Shown here: in pieces, positions 1 through 9,200 of the stretch | Layout of the letters: every line of letters begins with the position of its first letter | Numbering within the stretch: the stretch's first letter is position 1 | NCBI RefSeq assembly: GCF_004352825.1 | Contig: NZ_SJRW01000001.1 | Coordinates: forward strand, 682,001 to 746,000 | Length of the DNA: 64,000 nt | From: Luteimonas arsenica | GTDB lineage: Bacteria; Pseudomonadota; Gammaproteobacteria; Xanthomonadales; Xanthomonadaceae | Reading direction: 5' to 3' | Position numbers and translations under genes: made by a program | The notes under the pieces: model-generated | What the model was told of the DNA's origin: nothing | The model's input: only the letters and a program-made list of their open reading frames with translations | The model's database searches: none

Positions 1-782
1 GCCTCGGGCAGGTGGCCGATGGCCGCGGTGACCAGGCCGCCGATGGTGTCGTATTCGTCGTCGTCGAAGTCGGCGCCGAAGCGCTCGTTGAAGTCGTCGA
101 TCGGGGTCAGGGCGTCGACCACGTACTGGCCGTCGGCCTGGGCGGCGATCAGTGCCTCGGGGTCTTCGGCATCGTCGTGCTCGTCGTCGATCTCGCCGAC
201 GATCTCCTCCAGCACGTCCTCGATCGTGATCACGCCGGCCACGCCGCCGTATTCGTCGATCACGATCGCCATGTGGTTGCGCGACTGGCGGAACTCGCGC
301 AGCAGCACGTTGAGCTTCTTCGACTCCGGGATCAGCACCGCCGGGCGCAGCAGTTCGCGCACCGTGCCCGGGCCGTTGTCGGCGACCACGCCGCGCAGCA
401 GGTCCTTGGCCAGCAGGATGCCGAGGATCTCGTCCTTGTCCTCGCCATGCACCGGGAAGCGCGAGTGGCCGGATTCGACCACCTCCTTCATCAGGTCGAT
501 GAAGCGCGCGTCCACCGGCAGCGAGACCATCTGCGAGCGCGGCACCATCACGTCGCCGACGGTCAGGTCGGACACGGCGATGGCGCCTTCCATCATGCGC
601 AGGGTGTCGGCCTCGATCAGGCCGTCGCCCTGGGCGTCGCGCAGCAGTTCGACCAGGTCGTCGCGCGAACTGGGATCGCCGGATATGGCAGAGCTCAGCC
701 GATCCAGCCAGCTGCGCCGGCGTTCGTGATGTTCCGGCGACGCGCCTGGGCCGCCGGTGCTACTACTGTCGTCCTCGGACAT
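1..782 (-). CDS. corC: CorC/HlyC-type transporter-associated CBS protein (partial)
   Basis: The reading frame begins at the ATG at 782 and runs off the left edge, so about 260 codons are present and the C-terminus is missing. The translation has a charged N-terminus (MSEDDSSS), the entry VGDVMVPRSQM, and paired CBS motifs, including HMAIVIDEYGGVAGVITIED. An acidic CorC/HlyC-type domain then begins. There are no membrane segments, so this is the short soluble CorC form linked to Mg/Co efflux. It is last in the order phoH-ybeY-corC, a widespread proteobacterial arrangement normally followed by lnt, which would lie outside the window. Family assignment is firm; the transport role is known only from the family. 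Confidence 0.93.
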   Translation of the reverse strand, partial: MSEDDSSSTGGPGASPEHHERRRSWLDRLSSAISGDPSSRDDLVELLRDAQGDGLIEADTLRMMEGAIAVSDLTVGDVMVPRSQMVSLPVDARFIDLMKEVVESGHSRFPVHGEDKDEILGILLAKDLLRGVVADNGPGTVRELLRPAVLIPESKKLNVLLREFRQSRNHMAIVIDEYGGVAGVITIEDVLEEIVGEIDDEHDDAEDPEALIAAQADGQYVVDALTPIDDFNERFGADFDDDEYDTIGGLVTAAIGHLPE

Positions 783-852
783 CTCGCTCGTATCGTCGCC
801 CCGGGGAATGGGGCGGCCCGCGCAGTTTAGCGCGTCCGTTCGGCACGCGCGT

Positions 853-1335
853 TCAGCCGGCGCGGTAGGGGTCGTCGATGCCCAGGCCGGCGAGGATTTC
901 CCGCTCGAGCTGCTCCATGGCCTCGGCCTCGACGTCGTCGCCATGGTCCCAGCCCAGCAGGTGCAGAGTGCCGTGCACGGTCAGGTGGGCGTAGTGGGCG
1001 GCCAGCGGCTTGCCCTGCTCGCGGGCCTCGCGGGCCACCACCGGCGCACACAGCACCAGGTCGCCGAGCAGGGGCAGGCGCACGCCCTCGGGCAGGCCTT
1101 CGGGCAGGTCGGTCGGGAAGCTGAGCACGTTGGTGGCGTAGTCCTTGCCGCGGTAGTGGCGGTTCAGCGCACGGCCTTCCTTCGCGTCGACCAGGCGGAT
1201 CGCGAGGTCGGCCTCGCGGATGCGCCCGGCCAGGGCCGCGGACACCCATTTGCGGAAGCTCACCGAGGCCGGCAGCCCGGCGCGGGGCAGGGCATAGCCG
1301 ACGGCTACGTCGAGGCGGACGGGGCCCTGGGTCAT
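853..1335 (-). CDS. ybeY: Endoribonuclease YbeY (16S rRNA 3' end maturation)
   Basis: This 160-residue protein is a single-strand-specific, zinc-dependent endoribonuclease for 16S rRNA maturation and ribosome quality control. The diagnostic zinc motif is [11 protein letters not shown] near residues 115-125, matching the family H-x3-H-x5-H pattern. The frame is open further upstream, but that extension is arginine-rich and lies inside phoH; MTQGPVR at 1335 gives the usual family length. It starts 10 bases after the phoH stop and precedes corC, so the three genes form one operon. The final residues ([11 protein letters not shown]) are typical of family ends. Confidence 0.95.
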   Translation of the reverse strand: MTQGPVRLDVAVGYALPRAGLPASVSFRKWVSAALAGRIREADLAIRLVDAKEGRALNRHYRGKDYATNVLSFPTDLPEGLPEGVRLPLLGDLVLCAPVVAREAREQGKPLAAHYAHLTVHGTLHLLGWDHGDDVEAEAMEQLEREILAGLGIDDPYRAG

Positions 1336-1345
1336 GCGCGGCAGT

Positions 1346-2371
1346 CTACGCCGGGCCGGTCGACGCGTCCTGCGCGTCGCGGCGTTCATAGGCGTTGACG
1401 ATGCGCGCCACCAGCGGATGGCGGACCACGTCGCGTGATTCGAAGAAGGTGAAGCTGACGCCGTCGACATCGCGCAGCACCTCGACGGCGTCGCGCAGGC
1501 CCGACTTCACCTGCTTGGGCAGGTCGATCTGGGTGAGGTCGCCGGTCACCACCGCGGTGCTGCCGAAACCCAGGCGGGTCAGGAACATCTTCATCTGTTC
1601 GATGGTGGTGTTCTGCGCCTCGTCCAGGATCACGTAGGCGTCGTTGAGCGTGCGCCCGCGCATGTAGGCCAGCGGCGCGATCTCGATGACGTTCTTCTCC
1701 AGCAGCCGCAGCACCGTCTCCACGCCGAGCATCTCGTACAGCGCGTCGTACAGCGGCCGCAGGTAGGGATCGACCTTCTGCGACAGGTCGCCGGGCAGGA
1801 AGCCGAGCTTCTCGCCGGCCTCGACCGCCGGGCGCACCAGCACCACGCGCTGCACCCGCGATTCGTTGAGCGCCTCGACCGCGCTGGCCACGGCCAGGTA
1901 GGTCTTGCCGGTGCCCGCCGGGCCGACGCCGAAGTTGATGTCGTGGGTGGCGATCGCGTGCAGGTACTTCTGCTGGTTCGCGCCGCGGCCGCGGATGGTG
2001 CCGCGCTTGACCCGGATGGCCACGTCCTGCGGCACGTAGTCCGCGTCGGCGGCGCGGGCGGCGGCGACGTGGCGGGTCGCCTCCTGGTCCTCGCGCGCGG
2101 CGCGCGAGGCGTTCACGCGCAGGTGGATGGCGTGGCCGTCGAAGGTCTCGCTGGCGGCCTCGCGGTAGAGGTCGCGCAGCAGGCGCTCGGCCTCGTCCAC
2201 GCGCGCGGCGTCCTCGCCGGTGATGCGGAAGACGTTGCCGCGGTTGGCGATCTCCACGCCCAGCGCCAGTTCGATCTGGCGCAGGTGGCCGTCGAAGGGG
2301 CCGCTGAGGTTGGCCAGCCGTTCGGTGTCGGCGGGTTCGAGGGCGAAGTCGCGCTGGTGGGGGGAAGGCAT
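1346..2371 (-). CDS. ybeZ: PhoH-like ATPase (YbeZ)
   Basis: This 341-residue protein is a PhoH-family P-loop ATPase. Walker A is GPAGTGKT near residue 150, and the Walker B-like [10 protein letters not shown] follows about 100 residues later. The N-terminal ~100 residues form the KH-like region usual for YbeZ. The genetically coupled partner YbeY is encoded 10 bases downstream, and the family is thought to act with YbeY in rRNA processing. The start MPSPHQRDF at 2371 is the natural one. The gene usually beside it, miaB, is here displaced about 6.8 kb to the right by an efflux operon and a protease locus. Confidence 0.94.
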   Translation of the reverse strand: MPSPHQRDFALEPADTERLANLSGPFDGHLRQIELALGVEIANRGNVFRITGEDAARVDEAERLLRDLYREAASETFDGHAIHLRVNASRAAREDQEATRHVAAARAADADYVPQDVAIRVKRGTIRGRGANQQKYLHAIATHDINFGVGPAGTGKTYLAVASAVEALNESRVQRVVLVRPAVEAGEKLGFLPGDLSQKVDPYLRPLYDALYEMLGVETVLRLLEKNVIEIAPLAYMRGRTLNDAYVILDEAQNTTIEQMKMFLTRLGFGSTAVVTGDLTQIDLPKQVKSGLRDAVEVLRDVDGVSFTFFESRDVVRHPLVARIVNAYERRDAQDASTGPA

Positions 2372-2498
2372 CGCGGAAGCGTAGCGCGGTGGCGTGATCG
2401 GGCCAACCGCGGTCGCGGTCGCATCGACCTGCGGCGGATGGGGCGGAATGGAGGCTTGTGGCGTGTCCGCCGGGCTGTCGGCAGGCTTTCACGGAATA

Positions 2499-2518
2499 TT
2501 AATTGATTGATTAATTAA
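2499..2518. promoter_or_regulatory. Probable operator for the TetR-family repressor
   Basis: The AT-rich 20-mer TTAATTGATTGATTAATTAA stands out sharply in GC-rich surroundings. It has 6-base inverted arms (TTAATT and AATTAA) and an internal TGAT repeat. It sits 30 bases upstream of the preferred repressor start, where an autoregulatory TetR operator is expected. The role is inferred from position and symmetry. Confidence 0.65.
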
Positions 2519-2548
2519 ATGTGCGCCTTGACCCTCGGAACACGGCCC

Positions 2549-3214
2549 ATGCCCCGCAAGCGCAACCCGGATGCCACCACCGCTGTCCGCACGCGCGGCC
2601 GCCCCGCCGGCGAAGCCAGCAGCCGCGAAGGCCTGCTCGACGCCGCCCTGGCGCGTTACGCCCGCCAGGGCATCGCCGCGACCTCGCTGCGCGACATCGC
2701 CCGCGATGCCGGCGTCACTCCGGCATCGCTGCACTACCACTTCAACGACGCCGCCGGCCTGCGCGAAGCGGTGCTGGCCGAGCGCCTTTTGCCGGTGTTC
2801 CGGGAGGTCCAGGGCCTGCTGGTCGAGGGCGCGGCGCAATCCGGGAGCGGCCTGTTCAACGCCTTCGTCGAGCGCATGTGCGCCGTGGTCGAACGCCACG
2901 AATGGCTGCCGCCGCTGTGGATCCGCGAAGTGGTGACCGACGGCGGCGCGCTGCGCGACTGGATCGTCGGCCAGCTGGCGCCGGACCTGTCGCGGCGGCT
3001 GGTCGCGCACATCGCGGCCGAGCAGGGAGCAGGACGCCTCAACCCGGGCCTCGACCCGCGCCTGCTGATGGTGTCCCTGGTGGGCCTGACCCTGTTCCTC
3101 GCCTCGGGCCTGCCGATCTGGCGCCAGCTGCTGGGCGACGACGCCCTCGGCGTTCCCGACATCCGCCGCCACGCGCTGGCCCTGCTCGAATCCGGCCTGG
3201 AGCCTTCCCCATGA
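2549..3214 (+). CDS. TetR-family repressor of the adjacent efflux operon (CecR-like)
   Basis: The 221-residue protein has a TetR DNA-binding domain: AARYA-type helix, then TSLRDIARDAGVTPASLHYH as the helix-turn-helix at about residues 35-60. A CecR/YbiH-like C-terminal ligand domain follows. An ATG at 2519 is also in frame but abuts the operator and has no ribosome-binding site; the ATG at 2549 (MPRKRN) has GGAA a few bases upstream and gives the usual N-terminus. The stop overlaps the next start (ATGA). In E. coli the order cecR-ybhG-ybhF-ybhS-ybhR matches this locus, so local repression relieved by a toxic compound is the likely role. Confidence 0.88.
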   Translation: MPRKRNPDATTAVRTRGRPAGEASSREGLLDAALARYARQGIAATSLRDIARDAGVTPASLHYHFNDAAGLREAVLAERLLPVFREVQGLLVEGAAQSGSGLFNAFVERMCAVVERHEWLPPLWIREVVTDGGALRDWIVGQLAPDLSRRLVAHIAAEQGAGRLNPGLDPRLLMVSLVGLTLFLASGLPIWRQLLGDDALGVPDIRRHALALLESGLEPSP

Positions 3215-4176
3215 ACACGCCTGTCCACGCCCGCGCGCTGCTTGCGACCGCGGCCCTCATCCTCCTCGCCGCCTGCAGCCGCGACGGCGGCTACGCCCTG
3301 GGCACCCTGGAATACGACCGCATCACCCTGCCGGCGCCGGCCGCCGAGCGCATCGTCGACATCGCCGTGCGCGAAGGCGAACGCGTCGAAGCCGGCGCGC
3401 GTATCCTCAGCCTGGAACACACCCGCGGCGACGCGCAGCTGGCCGCCGCCCAGGCCGAGGTCGCGCGCCAACGCGAGGCCCTGGACGAGGCGCGCAACGG
3501 CGCCCGCCCGGAAACCCTGCAGCAGGCCCGCGCCAACCTCGCCGCCGCCCAGGCCCAGGCCCGCGACGCCCGCGCCTACCACGAGCGCCTGCAGCCGCTG
3601 GGCCGGCAGCAGCTGGTGTCCGCCGCCGACGTCGACCGCGCCCGCGCCGCCGCCGGCAACGCGCAGGCCCAGGTCGCGGCCGCACAGGCGGCGCTGGCCG
3701 AACTTGAAAACGGCGTGCGCCCGGAGCAGGTCGCGCAGGCCGAAGCGGCGCTGGCCGCGGCGCAGGCGCAGCTCGACGCGCAGACCTATGCCACCGGCCG
3801 CCTCGACCTGGTCGCACCGCGCGCCGGCCGCGTCGACAGCCTGCCGTACCGGCTCGGCGACGAAGCCCCCGCGGGCTCGCCGCTGGCGGTGATGCTGGTC
3901 GGTGACACCCCCTACGCCCGCGTCCACGTGCCCGAGCCCCTGCGCGCCGACGTCGAAGTGGGCGACGCCGCCACCGTGCTGGTCGGCGCCGAGGGCGAAC
4001 GCCGCTATCGCGGCCGCGTGCGCATGATCCGCAGCGAGCCCGCCTTCACTCCCTACTACGCGCTGGCTGGCGAGGACGCCTCGCGCCTGAGCTACCTGGC
4101 CGAAGTCGAGCTGGAAGAGGCCGGCGACCTGCCCGCGGGCCTGCCGCTGAAGGTGGTGTTCGATGGCGGCCGCTGA
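3211..4176 (+). CDS. HlyD-family periplasmic adaptor lipoprotein (YbhG-like)
   Basis: The 321-residue membrane-fusion protein starts with a lipoprotein signal ending LLAAC at about residue 18, so it should be anchored by lipid. A first lipoyl half (VDIAVREGERVEAGARIL) is followed by a long alanine/arginine/glutamine-rich coiled-coil hairpin (residues ~75-190). The second lipoyl half and beta-barrel (LDLVAPRAGRVDSLPYRLGD) come after it. It bridges the inner-membrane ABC transporter to an outer-membrane channel not encoded here, presumably TolC-like. It overlaps both neighbours in a tight four-gene operon. Confidence 0.9.
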   Translation: MNTPVHARALLATAALILLAACSRDGGYALGTLEYDRITLPAPAAERIVDIAVREGERVEAGARILSLEHTRGDAQLAAAQAEVARQREALDEARNGARPETLQQARANLAAAQAQARDARAYHERLQPLGRQQLVSAADVDRARAAAGNAQAQVAAAQAALAELENGVRPEQVAQAEAALAAAQAQLDAQTYATGRLDLVAPRAGRVDSLPYRLGDEAPAGSPLAVMLVGDTPYARVHVPEPLRADVEVGDAATVLVGAEGERRYRGRVRMIRSEPAFTPYYALAGEDASRLSYLAEVELEEAGDLPAGLPLKVVFDGGR

Positions 4177-5131
4177 GCAGGGCGGCGGCGAGCCGGCCAT
4201 CCGCGCCCGCGGCCTGGTCAAGCGCTTCGGCGGCCTCACCGCCGTCGACCACGTCGACCTGACCGTGCCGCGCGCGCACGTCTACGGCTTCCTCGGCCCG
4301 AATGGTTCCGGCAAGTCGACCACCATCCGCATGCTCTGCGGCCTGCTCACGCCCAGCGAGGGCGAGATCGAGGTGCTGGGCCTGAAGGTGCCCGAGGAAG
4401 CCGACGCCCTGCGCCTGCGCATCGGCTACATGACCCAGAAGTTCTCGCTGTTCGAAGACCTCACCGTGCGCGAGAACCTCGAGTTCCTTGCCGCCGTCTA
4501 CGGCCTGGACCGCAGGCAGGCGCGCGCGCGGGTGGACGAGCTGGTCGAGCTCTACCACTTCGCCGACCGCCAGAAGCAGCTCGCCGGCACCATGAGCGGC
4601 GGCCAGAAGCAGCGCCTGGCGCTGGCCGCCGCGGTGATCCACCAGCCCGAGCTGCTGTTCCTGGACGAACCCACCAGCGCGGTCGACCCGGAATCGCGTC
4701 GCGACTTCTGGGAGAAGCTGTTCGAACTCGCCGATGCCGGCACCACCCTGCTGGTGTCCACCCACTACATGGACGAGGCCGAGCGCTGCCACCGCATCGC
4801 CATCCTCGACGAAGGCGTGCTGGTGGCCGACGGCGCACCGGGCGAACTGGCCGGCGACCTGCGTGGCCGCAGCGTCGAAGTGCGCGCCGCGCGCCCGCGC
4901 CAGGCGCAGCGCGCGCTGGCCGACCTGCCGGGCGTGCTCAGCGTGGCCCAGATCGGCAACAGCCTGCGCGTGCTGTCCGCGCCGGGCATCGAAGCCGCCG
5001 ACGCGATCGGCGGCGCGCTGCGCGAAGCCGGGCTGGATGCCGACGTCGCGCCGGTGGAATCCAACCTCGAGGACGTCTTCGTCGCCGCCACCCGTGGCCG
5101 CACCGACGAGGGCGAAGGAGCCGCGGCATGA
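4163..5131 (+). CDS. ABC transporter ATP-binding protein (single-domain YbhF-like)
   Basis: The 322-residue ATPase has Walker A GPNGSGKST, signature MSGGQKQRLALAAA, Walker B LLFLDEPTSAVDP, and the switch histidine in LLVSTHYMD. It ends with the C-terminal DUF4162-like extension usual for drug-exporter ATPases. E. coli YbhF carries two fused ATPase domains; this one carries a single domain, so a homodimer is expected. It starts inside the HlyD gene (14-base overlap) and overlaps the permease start by ATGA. It energises export through the following permease; the substrate cannot be read from sequence. Confidence 0.93.
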   Translation: MAAAEQGGGEPAIRARGLVKRFGGLTAVDHVDLTVPRAHVYGFLGPNGSGKSTTIRMLCGLLTPSEGEIEVLGLKVPEEADALRLRIGYMTQKFSLFEDLTVRENLEFLAAVYGLDRRQARARVDELVELYHFADRQKQLAGTMSGGQKQRLALAAAVIHQPELLFLDEPTSAVDPESRRDFWEKLFELADAGTTLLVSTHYMDEAERCHRIAILDEGVLVADGAPGELAGDLRGRSVEVRAARPRQAQRALADLPGVLSVAQIGNSLRVLSAPGIEAADAIGGALREAGLDADVAPVESNLEDVFVAATRGRTDEGEGAAA

Positions 5132-6225
5132 ACAACGTGCGCCGCATGTGGGCCGTCGCGCTGAAGGAGCTGCGGCAGATGGGCCGCGACCGGATCAGCG
5201 TGGTGATGATCGTGATGATCCCGGTGGTCGACCTGCTGCTGTTCGGATATGCGATCAACTACAACCCGCGCAACCTGCACACGGCCGTGGCCGACCAGGC
5301 CATGACCTCGGCCTCGCGCGCGGCGGTGATGGACATGAACGCCACCGGCATCATCGACGTCCGGCGCGTGGCCGACAGCCCGCAGGAACTGGTGGACATG
5401 CTGCGTCGCGGCCAGGTCAGCGTCGGCATCGCCGTGCCGCCTGACTACGAGCGCCGCCTCGCCGACGGCCGCCCCGCGGTGCAGGTGATGGTCGACGGCA
5501 CCGACACCGTGGTCCAGGCCGCGGCCAACCAGCTCGCGCAGCTGCCGCTGGAGGCGCCCGGTGGCGCGCGCGCGGCGCCGCGGACGCCGCAGATCGAAGT
5601 GGTGAGCTTCTACAACCCCGAACGCCGCTCCGCGGTCAGCATCGTGCCCGGCCTGATCGGCCTGATTCTGACCATGACGATGATGATGTTCACCGCCATG
5701 GCCGCGGTGCGCGAGCGCGAGCGCGGCAACATGGAGCTGCTGATCGCCACGCCGCTGAGCAGCAGCGCGCTGATGGTCGGCAAGGTGCTGCCGTACGCCG
5801 CGATCGGCCTCATCCAGACCACCCTGATCCTGGCCCTGGGCGTGTGGTTCTTCGACGTGCCGCTGCGCGGCAGCCTGCTCGACGTCTACCTGGCCGCGAC
5901 CCTGCTGATCCTGGCCAACCTGTCGATGGGGCTGCTGATCTCCACGCACACGAAGACCCAGTTCCAGGCCATCCAGGTGGCGATGCTGGTGTTCCTGCCG
6001 TCGATCCTGATCTCCGGCTTCATGTTCCCGTTCGCGGGCATGCCCGAGATGGTGCAGTGGGGCGCCGAGGTGCTGCCGATGACCCAGTTCCTGCGCCTGA
6101 TCCGCGGGATCATGCTGCGCGGCGCCAGCCTCTGGGACCTGTGGCCGGCGGTGGCCGCGCTGATCGCCTTCACCACGGTGACGATGGCGGTGGCGATCGC
6201 GCGCTTCCGCAAGCGGCTGGATTGA
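5128..6225 (+). CDS. ABC-2 type permease (YbhS/YbhR-like)
   Basis: The 365-residue inner-membrane protein has one N-terminal helix (residues ~20-40), a periplasmic domain of about 130 residues, and five C-terminal helices starting at SIVPGLIGLILTMTMMMF. The motif RERERGNMELLIATPLS is the conserved coupling segment of ABC-2 drug-exporter permeases. Only one permease gene is present, where E. coli has ybhS and ybhR, so a homodimer is likely. It ends the efflux operon; the following 143 bases are AT-richer and hold a new promoter region. Confidence 0.92.
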   Translation: MNNVRRMWAVALKELRQMGRDRISVVMIVMIPVVDLLLFGYAINYNPRNLHTAVADQAMTSASRAAVMDMNATGIIDVRRVADSPQELVDMLRRGQVSVGIAVPPDYERRLADGRPAVQVMVDGTDTVVQAAANQLAQLPLEAPGGARAAPRTPQIEVVSFYNPERRSAVSIVPGLIGLILTMTMMMFTAMAAVRERERGNMELLIATPLSSSALMVGKVLPYAAIGLIQTTLILALGVWFFDVPLRGSLLDVYLAATLLILANLSMGLLISTHTKTQFQAIQVAMLVFLPSILISGFMFPFAGMPEMVQWGAEVLPMTQFLRLIRGIMLRGASLWDLWPAVAALIAFTTVTMAVAIARFRKRLD

Positions 6226-6288
6226 GGCCTTCGGCGCGGGCCGGGGCCTTCGGCTATCCATACGGTATGTGGTTGTTTAGTACGTTAT

Positions 6289-6299
6289 TTGTGTCACAA
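6289..6299. promoter_or_regulatory. Inverted repeat in the promoter region of the protease locus
   Basis: TTGTGTCACAA is a perfect 5+1+5 inverted repeat in a low-GC patch 70 bases before the propeptide-like gene. It resembles two CRP/Clp half-sites pushed together rather than a standard site (TGTGA-N6-TCACA). Binding by a Clp-like or Fnr-like regulator is possible but unproven. Confidence 0.35.
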
Positions 6300-6368
6300 T
6301 ATGACCTTGGCAGTCACTTTAGACTTCGCCGCACCTGATTTTTCGTATTCAGATAAGGTCGTCCCTTC

Positions 6369-7106
6369 ATGAAGCTCCCGTACTGGCGCGTCGGCGCCGG
6401 CGCTGCCGTGCTGCTGGTTTGCGTGGCTGCGATCGTCCATCTCGCATCCGGTCCGGGTGCGCCCGGCATGGTTTCCGGCGCGCGTCCGGAGGGTCCGGAC
6501 ATGGGGTCGTCGGGCACGGAAGGGGCCCAGGCCACGGTCACGCGCAGGGCCTTCGGGGCGGCGGCGGCTGTGCCGGGCGCCGCGGCTATTCCGCCGGGCC
6601 TGCCGCCGGTGGACCTGGTCGACCCGCCCGCATACGCCACCGGCCTGCCCGACGACGTGCTGTACCTGCCTGATGCGGAGGCGCGCGGGCATTTCGCGCA
6701 GAAGCTGCCCTTCGGCGTCGACGACCGCGACTACATCGAATTCAACCGCGCCGCGCTGGCCGGCCTGGACGTGGGCTCCGAGCTCTCGCTGCGCACGCCC
6801 GACGACGGCGCCGAACACCTGCTGCGGGTGTACGACGTGCAGGTTCATGCCAACGGCGACAAGTCGTGGCTTGCGCGCGTGGTCGACGGCTCCGGCGAGA
6901 TCCTGCCCGCGGTGTTCACCCAGGGCGTGGACTCGACCCTGGGCAGCATCACCACCGGCGGCGGCACCTACAGCCTGGAGGCCGAGGGCCGCCTGGGCTG
7001 GATCGCCAACGTCAACGACCTGCGCAGGCACCAGGACTTCGACCTCTCCGACGTGATGGAGCCCGGCCCCGGCGAGGGCCGCGGCCCCATCCCGGGCGTT
7101 CGCTGA
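6369..7106 (+). CDS. Exported propeptide-like protein, partner of the downstream protease
   Basis: The 245-residue protein has an uncleaved or cleavable N-terminal hydrophobic segment (VGAGAAVLLVCVAAIVHLA) and a low-complexity linker. From about residue 95 it has a domain built on LPFGVDDRDYIEFN, HANGDKSWLARVVDGSGEI, STLGSITTGGGTYSLE and GRLGWIANVND. That pattern (short beta domain with a W-x-G/A-R-V core, then a G-SI-G-YSL repeat) is what normally forms the propeptide fused in front of metzincin proteases in this bacterial group. Here it has its own stop codon and the protease follows 50 bases later with its own ribosome-binding site and signal. A trans-acting chaperone or inhibitor is the best inference. 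Confidence 0.7.
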   Translation: MKLPYWRVGAGAAVLLVCVAAIVHLASGPGAPGMVSGARPEGPDMGSSGTEGAQATVTRRAFGAAAAVPGAAAIPPGLPPVDLVDPPAYATGLPDDVLYLPDAEARGHFAQKLPFGVDDRDYIEFNRAALAGLDVGSELSLRTPDDGAEHLLRVYDVQVHANGDKSWLARVVDGSGEILPAVFTQGVDSTLGSITTGGGTYSLEAEGRLGWIANVNDLRRHQDFDLSDVMEPGPGEGRGPIPGVR

Positions 7107-7156
7107 AGCCCGCACACGACCGCCACACCAGTCACCTCAAACCACAAGGAAGAACG

Positions 7157-8893
7157 ATGGCAACCCAGGGAAACAGGGGAGGCGCCGTGCGCCGCCTGCG
7201 TACGTCGATGGCCGCGCTGGCGGTGGGCCTGCTGGCCGCCGGCCAGGCCCCCGCGGCCAGCAACCAGGTCGACGTCATGTTCGTCTACACGCCGCAGGCG
7301 GCGCAGTGGGCGGGCAACATCCAGACGCGGCTGAACCAGTACATCGCGCAGTCCAACCAGGCCTACCAGGTCAGCGGCGTCGACATCGCTCTGCGCATGG
7401 TGCACAGCGTGCAGAGCAACCACTCGAGCTACTACTACACCAACAACAACGCGCTCAACCACATCACCTACAACGACGGCGCGATCCACGCCCTGCGCGA
7501 CGACCACGGCGCGGATTTCGTCGGCCTGCTCAACATGTCGCCGGGCGGCCTGTGCGGCCTGGGCTGGCTGGGCACCAGCAGCGGCGGCACCATCACCGCG
7601 CAGTCGAAGGCGCTGGCCTACAGCAGTTCGGCGATCGACTGCGGCTACCTCACCTTCACCCATGAGCTCGGCCACAACATGGGCCTGATGCACAGCCGCC
7701 GCCAGGGCGACACCTCCGGCGGGCACCACGTCTACGGCATGGGCTACGGCGTGGACAACTCGTTCGCCACCCTGATGGCCTACGCCTACCTGTTCAACAC
7801 CAACTACGTCTACCGCTTCTCCAATCCGCGGCAGAACTGCAACGGCTACGCCTGCGGCAACGCCACGACCGGTGACGCCTCGCGCTCGCTGTCGCTGATG
7901 GCCAACCAGTACCCGACCTACCGCCCGTCGCGCGATGGCGATCCCGGCGAGCCGGGCGGCCCGGCCGATCCGGTGCGCACGATCGAGCTGCCGGCAGGCA
8001 ACGTGCTGCAGAACCCCAGCTTCGAAGGCAGCCTGTCGAACTGGAGCGGCGTGTTCGACGGCAGCCTGTCGCTCAGCAGCCAGCGCCGCTACGGCGGCCA
8101 GCAGGGCCTGACCGTGGGCAACCGCACCTCCTACGCATCGGGCGTGGCCCAGGACGTGACCGGCAAGCTGCAGGCGGGCATCGACTACGAGTTCAGCCTG
8201 TGGATGCGCCTGCAGGGCCGTGCCAGCGACACCGCGCGCGTGGTGCTGGAGGTCAACGGCGGCCAGAGCTACGTCGACCTCGGCCGCTTTGGCGCCACCG
8301 ACCAGTGGAGCAGGATCAGCGGCTCGTTCACCCATGCGCTGCCGGCCAATGCCAGCGTGCGCCTGCTGGTGTACGGCCCGGCGGCGGGCGTGGGCTTCCA
8401 TCTCGACAGCCTCAGCCTGAACCCGGCCGGCGACGACGGCCGCGAAGACAACCAGATACGCAACGGCGATTTCGAGACCGGCACCGCGGCCTCCTGGGGC
8501 CTCGGCTTCGGCGGCCAGCTGCAGGTGAGCAGCGACGGCTACCGCAACGGCTACAGCCTGCAGCTGGTCAACCGCGGCCAGTGGTACGACAGCATCGCCC
8601 AGGAGCTGACCGGCCTGGTGCCCGGCACGCGCTACCGCGCCAATGCGCAGGTCAAGGTCGAGGGTGCGAACGACACTGTCTCGCTCTGGCTGCTGATCCA
8701 GGACGCCAGCGGCTGGCACTGGGAGCGCATCGGGTGGGTGAATGCCGGCAACGGCCAGTGGGCCACGCTGGCGGTCGACGAATTCGCCTTCCAGCCGGTC
8801 GGGCAGGTGCAGTCGGTCTCGCTGCACTTCATGGGCCCGGCGCCGGGCGTGCGACTGAAGATCGACGACGTGTCCCTGGTGCGCGTTCCCTGA
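7157..8893 (+). CDS. Secreted metzincin metalloprotease with two C-terminal carbohydrate-binding-like domains
   Basis: The 578-residue protein starts at an ATG preceded by AAGGAAGAA. It has a signal peptide ending near AGQAPAAS (residue ~35), and the catalytic domain begins immediately (VDVMFVYTPQAAQW). The zinc site THELGHNMGLMH matches HExxHxxGxxH, and ATLMAY supplies the Met-turn, so it belongs to the M12B-like metzincins. After a G/P-rich linker (~residue 260) come two CBM4/9-like beta-sandwiches, each starting with a N-PSFE or N-GDFE motif. It lacks the usual fused propeptide, which appears to be the preceding gene. Likely an extracellular protease for lysis or nutrient release. Confidence 0.9.
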   Translation: MATQGNRGGAVRRLRTSMAALAVGLLAAGQAPAASNQVDVMFVYTPQAAQWAGNIQTRLNQYIAQSNQAYQVSGVDIALRMVHSVQSNHSSYYYTNNNALNHITYNDGAIHALRDDHGADFVGLLNMSPGGLCGLGWLGTSSGGTITAQSKALAYSSSAIDCGYLTFTHELGHNMGLMHSRRQGDTSGGHHVYGMGYGVDNSFATLMAYAYLFNTNYVYRFSNPRQNCNGYACGNATTGDASRSLSLMANQYPTYRPSRDGDPGEPGGPADPVRTIELPAGNVLQNPSFEGSLSNWSGVFDGSLSLSSQRRYGGQQGLTVGNRTSYASGVAQDVTGKLQAGIDYEFSLWMRLQGRASDTARVVLEVNGGQSYVDLGRFGATDQWSRISGSFTHALPANASVRLLVYGPAAGVGFHLDSLSLNPAGDDGREDNQIRNGDFETGTAASWGLGFGGQLQVSSDGYRNGYSLQLVNRGQWYDSIAQELTGLVPGTRYRANAQVKVEGANDTVSLWLLIQDASGWHWERIGWVNAGNGQWATLAVDEFAFQPVGQVQSVSLHFMGPAPGVRLKIDDVSLVRVP

Positions 8894-8963
8894 CCCGGTG
8901 AGTCGGGGCCGGTGCCGTCGGCGGCGTGCCGGCGGCGCCGGTATCACCGGCTCCCCGTGCGGG

Positions 8964-9200
8964 TCAGCGGCGCCGGTGGCGCAGCAGACCCCGCACGAGC
9001 AATGCGGCGCCGATCGCGGCCATCAGCAGCGATCCGCCGAACCAGATCCAGCCGACGGCGCCTGCGGCGCCGCCGTCGCGAACGAGGTACATCCAGCTGC
9101 GTGCCAGGCCAAGGACGGCCAGGCCGCAGAGCCACAGCCCGAGGGGATCGAGGCGCTTGCTCGGCGCCGGAATCCCCCCGGGCTGGGGCTTCTGCGTCAC
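8964..9200 (-). CDS. Small inner-membrane protein of unknown function
   Basis: The 78-residue product has two hydrophobic segments, LGLWLCGLAVLGLARSW and VGWIWFGGSLLMAAIGAALL, with a short positively charged loop and an RHRRR tail. It starts 11 bases after the miaB stop on the same strand, so it is probably translated from the miaB transcript. I do not recognise the family. The support is its membrane-protein character and operon position. The 70 bases between its end and the protease stop hold nothing I can name. Confidence 0.55.
   Translation of the reverse strand: MTQKPQPGGIPAPSKRLDPLGLWLCGLAVLGLARSWMYLVRDGGAAGAVGWIWFGGSLLMAAIGAALLVRGLLRHRRR

Noticed and set aside
2519-2548. ATG at 2519 as the TetR start
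   Set aside because: It abuts the operator palindrome and has no ribosome-binding site; the ATG at 2549 has one and gives the standard N-terminus.
4765-6261. 498-codon minus-strand frame, His/Gln-rich
   Set aside because: It is antisense to the ABC permease and reflects Met/Ile-rich membrane codons read backwards.
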